From: a bacterium UBP12_UBA5184
GTDB taxonomy: Bacteria; Vulcanimicrobiota; Vulcanimicrobiia; Vulcanimicrobiales; Vulcanimicrobiaceae
Direction of reading: 5' to 3'
Length of the DNA stretch: 8,127 bases
Assembly: GCA_002413145.1 (NCBI GenBank)
Contig: DHWK01000055.1
Location: forward strand, 1 to 8,127
Within the stretch, counting starts at the first letter, position 1, and every line of letters begins with the position of its first letter. The notes under the pieces are model-generated. The model was given only the letters and a program-made list of their open reading frames with translations, was not told the DNA's origin and searched no databases. Of the stretch, positions 1-6,661 are shown piece by piece. A program made the position numbers and the translations under genes.

Positions 1-20
1 CTCGGAGATGTGTATAAGAG
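1..20 (+). other. Nextera sequencing adapter remnant (not genomic)
   Basis: The first 20 bases, CTCGGAGATGTGTATAAGAG, are identical to an internal stretch of the Illumina Nextera read-2 transposase adapter, including most of the Tn5 mosaic end. The last four mosaic-end bases (ACAG) are missing; GCGG follows instead. This is library sequence left on the contig end, not DNA of the organism. It also creates a false start: the GTG at 10-12 and the following Tyr and Lys codons lie inside it. Confidence 0.95.
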
Positions 21-21
21 G

Positions 22-243
22 CGGGCTGCGACGAAATCCGAGAGCGTCGGGGCGCTCGATCTCAACCAAGCCACGGCCGATGAACTCGAAACGCTGCCCG
101 GCATCGGCGTCCATCTTGCCGAGCGCATCGTCCTGTTCCGCGAGCGGAACGGACCGTTCGCATCGCTCGACGAGCTGGAAGACGTCAACGGCGTGAGCCC
201 CCACCTGCTCGAGGCTCTCGCGCCGTACGTTCGCCTGCGCTGA
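22..243 (+). CDS. comEA: ComEA-type helix-hairpin-helix DNA-binding protein, C-terminal fragment
   Basis: Only the last 73 codons remain, ending at TGA 241-243. They form the double helix-hairpin-helix domain typical of ComEA: the LDLNQATADELETLPGIG stretch, then AERI and a Gly-Pro-Phe turn, then a second hairpin around VNGVSPHLLEAL. In known ComEA proteins this domain binds double-stranded DNA outside the cytoplasmic membrane during natural transformation, usually behind an anchor and an SLBB domain; both would lie left of this contig. The true start is missing, and the in-frame GTG at position 10 is adapter sequence, so it must not be used. The gene converges on the TPM gene with only three bases between the stop codons and no visible terminator. 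A different HhH protein with the same tail cannot be excluded, since only this domain is visible. Confidence 0.85.
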   Translation, partial: RAATKSESVGALDLNQATADELETLPGIGVHLAERIVLFRERNGPFASLDELEDVNGVSPHLLEALAPYVRLR

Positions 244-246
244 GTG

Positions 247-1224
247 CTACCAGCCGCCGCCGCTGTCGCCGCCGCCGAAGCCGCCGCCGGAATCGCCGAA
301 GCCGCCGCCCGTATCGCCGAAGCTACCGCCGCCGCTGTCGCCGGAATCGATCTGGCCGGGGTCAGACTGCCAGCCCGACGCATCGGCGCTGCCCGCGCCG
401 CCGCTCATATCCGCCGTCGTGCCCTGCTCGCCCATCGTCATGCCGCGATTACCGCCGAATAACTCGCTGCCGAGCCACGCTCCACCGAGGCCGCCGAGCA
501 ATCCACTGAAAAATCCGCCGCCCCCGCCATAGTAGCCCGGCCCATAGCCCGGAACGCCCGGCCCCGGCGCGCCTGGGCCGCCGTACCCCGGCGGCAAGAC
601 GCGCGGACCCGAGAGCGCGCGGAAGATTCCGCGTATGATCAAAAAACCGGCGAACAAGATGATCGCCAACCAAATGAGCGACATACCGCCTCCGAATGAT
701 GCGCCCGGGGCGCCGTTCGCGCCGCCGGCTGAGGAGCGATGGGTGGCCGCGACGCTTTGCGTGCCGAGCGCGCTGCGCTGATGACCGCGATACTGGTCGA
801 GCACCAGGTTGACGCCGGTCGTGATGCCTTGATCGAAATCGCCGGTGCGGAAATATCCACGCATCGCGTCGTGGATCTTCTGAAACGAACCGGGCGGGAA
901 GAACGCTTTCGAGGCGGTGTCGCCGCTCACGCTGTCTTGTTTTTCGGCCTGCGCGAAATAAAACAGGACGCCGTTCACCTGCTGTTTTGCGAAGGTGTCC
1001 TCACTGGCTTGTTTCAGCGTCTTGCCCCCGAGCGACGGCTCGCTGACGACGACGATCTCTTTTCCGGTCTGGCGCTCGAAGTCGCCAATTTCGCGGTTGA
1101 GGTTTGCGACCGTCCCGGCGCCGAACAGTGAGGCGCCGTCTTCGACGTAACCGGTGCGCGCCGCAGCCGGGAGAGCCAACGCAAAGGCGACCGCAGCGAT
1201 GGCGATCGCGCTCGAAAATCTCAT
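247..1224 (-). CDS. TPM-domain (TLP18.3/Psb32/MOLO-1) membrane protein with Gly-rich tail
   Basis: This 325-residue protein has a signal peptide (residues 1-22, ending Ala-Ala-Ala before Arg-Thr-Gly), a TPM domain (about 24-147, with the family landmarks SLGGKTLKQASEDTF and VNGVLFYFAQ), a membrane helix (about 181-203), a Pro/Gly-rich linker (205-235), a Gly-rich hydrophobic stretch (about 232-258) and a low-complexity tail of GGGFGDS-like repeats ending in Gly-Gly-Gly-Trp. TPM domains are predicted to sit outside the membrane. Some members have phosphatase activity or assist repair of membrane complexes, but the role here is unknown. I chose ATG 1224 because GAGGA lies five bases upstream and the signal peptide then starts cleanly. 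A GTG at 1245 would add seven residues and has less support. It is the last gene of the minus-strand cluster, 59 bases after the micro-protein, so it may also have its own promoter. Confidence 0.85.
   Translation of the reverse strand: MRFSSAIAIAAVAFALALPAAARTGYVEDGASLFGAGTVANLNREIGDFERQTGKEIVVVSEPSLGGKTLKQASEDTFAKQQVNGVLFYFAQAEKQDSVSGDTASKAFFPPGSFQKIHDAMRGYFRTGDFDQGITTGVNLVLDQYRGHQRSALGTQSVAATHRSSAGGANGAPGASFGGGMSLIWLAIILFAGFLIIRGIFRALSGPRVLPPGYGGPGAPGPGVPGYGPGYYGGGGGFFSGLLGGLGGAWLGSELFGGNRGMTMGEQGTTADMSGGAGSADASGWQSDPGQIDSGDSGGGSFGDTGGGFGDSGGGFGGGDSGGGW
250..350 (-). repeat. Short tandem 21-bp coding repeats (Gly-Gly-Gly-Phe-Gly-Asp-Ser/Thr units)
   Basis: The end of the TPM gene contains imperfect 21-base units, clearest at about 281-322, each encoding a seven-residue Gly-rich unit. 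The units differ at a few bases (for example Ser versus Thr codons). They belong to the protein tail and are prone to length change by slippage. Read on the plus strand they give a false Ala-rich frame. Confidence 0.7.
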
Positions 1225-1227
1225 GCT

Positions 1228-1234
1228 CTTCCTC
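1228..1234 (-). promoter_or_regulatory. Shine-Dalgarno site of the TPM gene
   Basis: GAGGAAG on the minus strand, with its GAGGA core five bases from ATG 1224. It decides between this ATG and the upstream GTG at 1245. Confidence 0.7.
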
Positions 1235-1283
1235 GTACGGTCCACGGCTTCAAGTACCTGCGCTCACGGGGAAGGTTTCGAAG

Positions 1284-1418
1284 CTACCGAGCGATGCCGA
1301 CCGAGGTGATGAGCACTACGCCGGCGATGCTTGCGACGAAGAGCACGAGAAAGATCCAGATGCCGAGCTTCTTGAGGTTTTCAAGCGCACGGCGTTGGCG
1401 GCGCGATTTCAACCTCAC
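1284..1418 (-). CDS. 44-residue single-pass membrane micro-protein, unknown function
   Basis: A short frame starts at GTG 1418, whose last two bases are the TG of the rsfS stop codon (GTGA, four-base overlap), and ends at TAG 1284-1286. The product has a very basic N-terminal third (MRLKSRRQRRALENLKK), then about 24 hydrophobic residues (GIWIFLVLFVASIAGVVLIT), then SVGIAR. This is the pattern of a small inner-membrane protein with its N-terminus in the cytoplasm. No Shine-Dalgarno site is seen, so translation would depend on coupling to rsfS. I do not recognise a family. It could be a genuine micro-protein or the decayed N-terminus of a larger membrane protein: LytR-CpsA-Psr proteins, often encoded near yqeK/rsfS in other bacteria, begin in a similar way. 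The overlap and the membrane-like composition argue against chance, but the length alone does not prove coding. Confidence 0.5.
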   Translation of the reverse strand: MRLKSRRQRRALENLKKLGIWIFLVLFVASIAGVVLITSVGIAR

Positions 1419-1756
1419 GAGGTTTGCGCTTGGCGCGTCTCCGGCGCGCCCCACAACCGCTCGAGGTTATAAAAAGCGCGCGCGTCCGGCGTGAAGATAT
1501 GAACCACGACCGAGCCCAAGTCGAGCAGAATCCAGCCCCCGTCGGCATATCCCTCGAGGCGCGGTTTGGCGAAGCCGGCTTCCCGCGCTTTCTGGGCTAT
1601 TCCGTCGGCGATCGAGCGCGTTTGAATCTTCGAACGGCCCGTGGCGATGATGAAGGTGTCGGCGATGATCGTCCGGCCGTTCAGCGGAACGGCGAGAACG
1701 TCTTCGGCTTTTTTGTCGAGCGCGGCTTCGCGCACGATGTCGATTAAGTCGGGCAG
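1415..1756 (-). CDS. rsfS: Ribosome silencing factor RsfS
   Basis: RsfS binds ribosomal protein uL14 and blocks joining of the ribosomal subunits when nutrients are short. The product matches the family along its length: KKAEDVLAVPL near the N-terminus, ADTFIIATGRS in the middle, and the C-terminal signature WILLDLGSVVVHIFTPDARAF followed by YNLERLWG. With the start proposed here it has 113 residues, normal for RsfS. The start is unusual. The only ATG/GTG/TTG is GTG 1735, which has no Shine-Dalgarno site and would remove half of the first helix. A CTG at 1756 lies six bases after AAAGGAG and gives the expected N-terminus (MPDLIDIVREAAL). The gene overlaps the end of yqeK by 13 bases, and its own stop overlaps the micro-protein start. 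The identity is very sure; the CTG start is probable but unproven. Confidence 0.93.
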   Translation of the reverse strand: MPDLIDIVREAALDKKAEDVLAVPLNGRTIIADTFIIATGRSKIQTRSIADGIAQKAREAGFAKPRLEGYADGGWILLDLGSVVVHIFTPDARAFYNLERLWGAPETRQAQTS

Positions 1757-2364
1757 GCGGGACTCCTTTCGATGGCGGGCGGAAGGGTGAGCCGGGAGGC
1801 CGCTCGCGTTTGGTAAACTGCCAGCGCCGCCAAAGTCGGCGGAGCGACGTCGGCGCCGGTCGCGCGCAGGTAGGCGAGCGTTGCCTCAATCACGCCGAGC
1901 ATCGCGGCGTCAAGATCGCGAAAGGCCAATTCTTCAAGGCCGGCACGTTCGGGAAATTTGCGGCCCGGCTCGATTCCATCGGCGATATGGACGATCTCGT
2001 CGAGCCGCGACATCCCCGGCTCCGGAACCGTATGCGTGCGGACCGCCGACAAGATCGCAGGGTCGTCGATCCCAAAGCGTTCGCGCGCCAATTCCGCACC
2101 GAGTCGAGCGTGCAAGAGGATCGGATTGAGCCGCTCGAAATCCGCGATCGGCACGTCTCGGCGCTCGCATTCCGCGATGAGGCGCGAAGCCGGATAGAGC
2201 CGCGCCAAATCGTGTACCAGTCCCGCGACGCGCGCCTTGCGGGCATCTTCGCCATGCCGAGCCGCCAGACGATCTGCGAGCCGGGCGACCCGGACCACGT
2301 GCGCGTACCGCTGCTCCTGACGCAATTCGGCGCGCACGGCGTGCGCCAGCGCGACGAACGTCAA
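1744..2364 (-). CDS. yqeK: YqeK-type HD-domain Ap4A hydrolase
   Basis: YqeK enzymes split the stress nucleotide diadenosine tetraphosphate symmetrically into two ADP, using a metal centre held by an HD domain. The ligands expected for the family are visible: His22 (RYAHV), His51-Asp52 (AGLVHDLAR), His85 (LLHARLG), His111 (AVRTHT) and Asp129 (IVHIADGIEP). With TTG 2364 as start the protein has 206 residues. The TTG shares four bases (TTGA) with the rimI stop and has GAGG four bases upstream. A GTG at 2337 is a possible alternative and would still leave the whole HD domain. The open frame extends further upstream, to 2580, but that part is inside rimI and has no family resemblance. In many bacteria yqeK follows nadD and precedes rsfS; here rimI takes the nadD position and the rsfS link is kept. 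Confidence 0.92.
   Translation of the reverse strand: MTFVALAHAVRAELRQEQRYAHVVRVARLADRLAARHGEDARKARVAGLVHDLARLYPASRLIAECERRDVPIADFERLNPILLHARLGAELARERFGIDDPAILSAVRTHTVPEPGMSRLDEIVHIADGIEPGRKFPERAGLEELAFRDLDAAMLGVIEATLAYLRATGADVAPPTLAALAVYQTRAASRLTLPPAIERSPACPT
1763..1769 (-). promoter_or_regulatory. Strong Shine-Dalgarno site of rsfS, inside the yqeK 3' end
   Basis: AAAGGAG on the minus strand is the best ribosome-binding sequence in the window. It lies six bases upstream of CTG 1756 and 27 bases upstream of GTG 1735. The spacing favours CTG as the rsfS start codon. Confidence 0.75.
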
Positions 2365-2873
2365 CGAACCTCGGAAGAGAGCGCGGCGTCGAGCTCGATT
2401 TCGAGCGTCGCGAGACGGCGAGCGTAAAGTTCGCCGCGCAGGTTTCCGGCCCACATCACGACCGCGTTCTCGCCGTTGTCGCTGTAATAGGCACGGCGCG
2501 TCGAAATCGTCGCGAAGCCGTACTTGCGATAGAGATTGTGCGCGACCTCGTTGGACTCGCGCGCTTCGAGCGTGATCCACGAGGCGCTCCGCGAAATCGA
2601 TTCGTGCAACATGTGCACCAGGAGCTGCTCGCCGTAACGCAGGCCGCGGCGATCGGGATGGACGGCTATGGTCGTGATGTGCGCGTCGTCCAAGATCACC
2701 CAGATGCCGCCGTAGGCAACCAGCTCCGCGTCGGGACCCTGTCCGTCGCGACCCACAAAATAATGCGCGAGCTTATTGTCGTTGAGTTCGCTTTGAAATG
2801 CGCTCGTCGGCCACGACGTCGAGAACGAAAGCGATTCGATGCGCATCACCGCGCGTACGTCGGCGTTGCTCAT
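2361..2873 (-). CDS. rimI: RimI-type ribosomal-protein S18 N-alpha-acetyltransferase (GNAT family)
   Basis: GNAT-fold enzyme; in E. coli RimI transfers acetyl from acetyl-CoA to the N-terminus of ribosomal protein S18. Family landmarks in order: IESLSFSTSWP (12-22), YGGIWVILDDAHITTIAVHP (54-73), the acetyl-CoA loop RRGLRYG (75-81), LEARESN (102-108, Glu103 in the catalytic-base position), LYRKYGF (114-120, Tyr115 in the catalytic-acid position) and YYSDNGENAVVM (129-140). A 30-residue C-terminal extension follows. Two oddities exist. The loop has Arg79 where the second Gly of RxxGxG is expected. The only usable start, ATG 2873, lacks a Shine-Dalgarno site and omits the first beta strand, although the codons just upstream (RLTIAP, in frame, before Met) look like that strand. 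The true start may therefore be upstream or affected by a sequence error. Genes for tsaE, tsaB and rimI often lie together. Confidence 0.9.
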   Translation of the reverse strand: MSNADVRAVMRIESLSFSTSWPTSAFQSELNDNKLAHYFVGRDGQGPDAELVAYGGIWVILDDAHITTIAVHPDRRGLRYGEQLLVHMLHESISRSASWITLEARESNEVAHNLYRKYGFATISTRRAYYSDNGENAVVMWAGNLRGELYARRLATLEIELDAALSSEVR

Positions 2874-2920
2874 CGGCGCGATCGTAAGCCGCCGTGGCCG
2901 CGCTGCGGCCCGCTCAACCT

Positions 2921-3583
2921 CTAGGCGCGTGGGGCCTCCCGGCGCGTGTAGTAGGCGACGCTCCCGTAATCGGCGCGAACCGCGTGAGGGTTAGCGGCCG
3001 GCGTGCGCTGCAATGCCTTACGCGCGAGTGCGAGCGCGGGCGGCGATGGCGACGGGGAACAAAGACGCACGATGATTCCGCGTTCGCCAAGCCGCGCGAG
3101 GACGCCCTCCGGGGCGCCCGCGCAAGCGAGCGTCGCGCCCGCGCCCAGGCGGCCGGCCAGCGCCGCGACGACCTGTTCGTCCGCACCGCACTCCACGCTG
3201 GCATCGTTCCCCAATCGCAGCCGAACGCACGCGAGGCCCGCCCGCCCGCTCACGAACGCGGCCAGCGGCGGCGCAACCTCATCCGGCTCGACGACGTCGT
3301 ATGACGAAACGCCGACCAGCGGCAGGTCGCGCGCGAAGGCCAAACTCTTTGCATAGCTGAGCGCGATGCGCAATCCGGTGAACCCGCCGGGGCCGGTCGT
3401 GACGGCGATCCTCGCCACGTCTTCGAAACCACCGGCGCCGAGAACCTCGGCGACGAGTGCGAGTCCGCGCTCGAGCGCGTCGTTGCGCGTCGCGGCCGCG
3501 GCGCGCGGAGCGCTTCCGTCCAAACCGATCGCCGCCGCAGAAAAAACGCCGAGCGCGCCGTCGATAGCGAGCAACGTTCTCAT
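2921..3583 (-). CDS. tsaB: tRNA t6A biosynthesis protein TsaB
   Basis: TsaB is the inactive scaffold paralogue of TsaD in the complex that adds threonylcarbamoyl to adenosine 37 of ANN-reading tRNAs. At 220 residues it has the usual length. It begins with the ASKHA-fold start MRTLLAID and contains the TsaB signature TGPGGFTGLRIALSYAKSLA (63-82), followed by GVSSYD. The C-terminal half is diverged, as is normal in this family. The ATG at 3583 overlaps the tsaE stop by four bases (ATGA), so the two proteins, which work in one complex, are translationally coupled. TsaD, the catalytic subunit, is not in the window, and neither is TsaC. A gap of 47 bases separates the stop from the annotated rimI start. 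Confidence 0.92.
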   Translation of the reverse strand: MRTLLAIDGALGVFSAAAIGLDGSAPRAAAATRNDALERGLALVAEVLGAGGFEDVARIAVTTGPGGFTGLRIALSYAKSLAFARDLPLVGVSSYDVVEPDEVAPPLAAFVSGRAGLACVRLRLGNDASVECGADEQVVAALAGRLGAGATLACAGAPEGVLARLGERGIIVRLCSPSPSPPALALARKALQRTPAANPHAVRADYGSVAYYTRREAPRA

Positions 3584-4008
3584 CGCGGACGCTCGATCGC
3601 GATCGTGCGCGGGCCGTCGCCGCTACCGCCGATTGTGACCCAGAACGAGCGCACCGGCAGCAAGCCGGGAAGGCGCTCGGGCCATTCGACCAGCACGATC
3701 GCGTCGGGCCGAAAGGCCTCTTCGAGGCCGAGCTCGAGCGCTTCCGTGGGGTCGTCGATCCGGTATAGGTCGAGGTGTTCGACCGGCGGTTCGCCCCGAT
3801 AGGTGTGACGGAAGGTGAAGGTCGGGCTCGCGGCGTCCTCGCTGCCGTGCAACGCGCGGACGATGGCCTGCGCGAAGGTCGTCTTCCCGGCGCCGAGCGC
3901 GCCCGAGAGACCGACGGCGTCGCCCGGACGCAATTCGGCTGCCAGTTCGACGCCGATCCGCTCGAGTTCCGCGACGCTTTTCGCACTCGCGCGAACGGTC
4001 GTTTTCAA
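3580..4008 (-). CDS. tsaE: tRNA t6A biosynthesis ATPase TsaE
   Basis: TsaE is the P-loop ATPase that drives turnover of the TsaB-TsaD complex in bacterial t6A synthesis. Visible motifs: the Walker A loop GALGAGKT (36-43), SPTFT (61-65), HLDLYR (78-83) and VEWPERL (107-113), all in family order. I chose TTG 4008 because it gives 142 residues, close to the family norm, begins with the expected first strand (LKTTVRASAKSVAEL) and has GCGAGG nine bases upstream. The frame is open to about 4113, but the extra residues are basic, do not resemble the family and cross the divergent promoter region. This is the first gene of the leftward cluster. Confidence 0.93.
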   Translation of the reverse strand: MKTTVRASAKSVAELERIGVELAAELRPGDAVGLSGALGAGKTTFAQAIVRALHGSEDAASPTFTFRHTYRGEPPVEHLDLYRIDDPTEALELGLEEAFRPDAIVLVEWPERLPGLLPVRSFWVTIGGSGDGPRTIAIERPR

Positions 4009-4141
4009 GATGAAAGGCCTCGCCGAATCGCGAAGAATGCTGCGATGTGGTGTCGGCGCGGTTGTGAAGCCGCGCAGCCTAGCCTCGTAGACACTCTCCC
4101 TGCTTCGCCGCACTTCGACGCGCGCCCGCGCGTAAGGCTTT
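4009..4141. promoter_or_regulatory. Divergent intergenic region between tsaE and gyrA
   Basis: These 133 bases must hold the promoters for the leftward tsaE cluster and the rightward gyrA, since no other spacer in the window suits both. I see no convincing sigma-70 pair. The best rightward candidate is TTGTGA (4062-4067) with TAGACA (4088-4093), but the 20-base spacing is too long. The tsaE ribosome-binding site (GGCGAGG, 4018-4024) and the gyrA one (AAGG, 4134-4137) lie at its two ends. Confidence 0.45.
4118..4133 (+). promoter_or_regulatory. GC inverted repeat directly upstream of the gyrA ribosome-binding site
   Basis: ACGCGCG, two C, then CGCGCGT form a perfect seven-base inverted repeat. 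It ends one base before AAGG (4134-4137), the only candidate Shine-Dalgarno site of gyrA. In the mRNA leader it could fold into a short, strong hairpin next to the ribosome-binding site. Five T follow at 4139-4143, but too far from the stem for a typical terminator. Whether it has a function is inference. Confidence 0.4.
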
Positions 4142-6655
<2,514 letters not shown>

Positions 6656-6661
6656 CGCGCT

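Noticed and set aside
244..462. Plus-strand Ala-rich open frame
   Set aside because: It is the antisense reading of the Gly-rich repeats at the end of the TPM gene. Its composition follows from the repeat, and it has no ribosome-binding site.
1810..2427. 205-codon plus-strand open frame
   Set aside because: It lies antisense to yqeK, whose HD-domain residues are clear on the minus strand. No family resemblance was seen in the plus frame.
2365..2580. N-terminal extension of YqeK inside rimI
   Set aside because: The residues are Arg-rich out-of-frame readings of rimI. A four-base TTGA overlap start fits the known YqeK length.
4062..4093. Sigma-70-like TTGTGA / TAGACA pair for gyrA
   Set aside because: The 20-base spacing is outside the usual 16-18, and both boxes are weak, so I do not call a defined promoter.
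4009..4113. N-terminal extension of TsaE to 4113
   Set aside because: The extra residues are basic and unlike TsaE, the family start fits TTG 4008 with a Shine-Dalgarno site, and the extension would consume the divergent promoter region.
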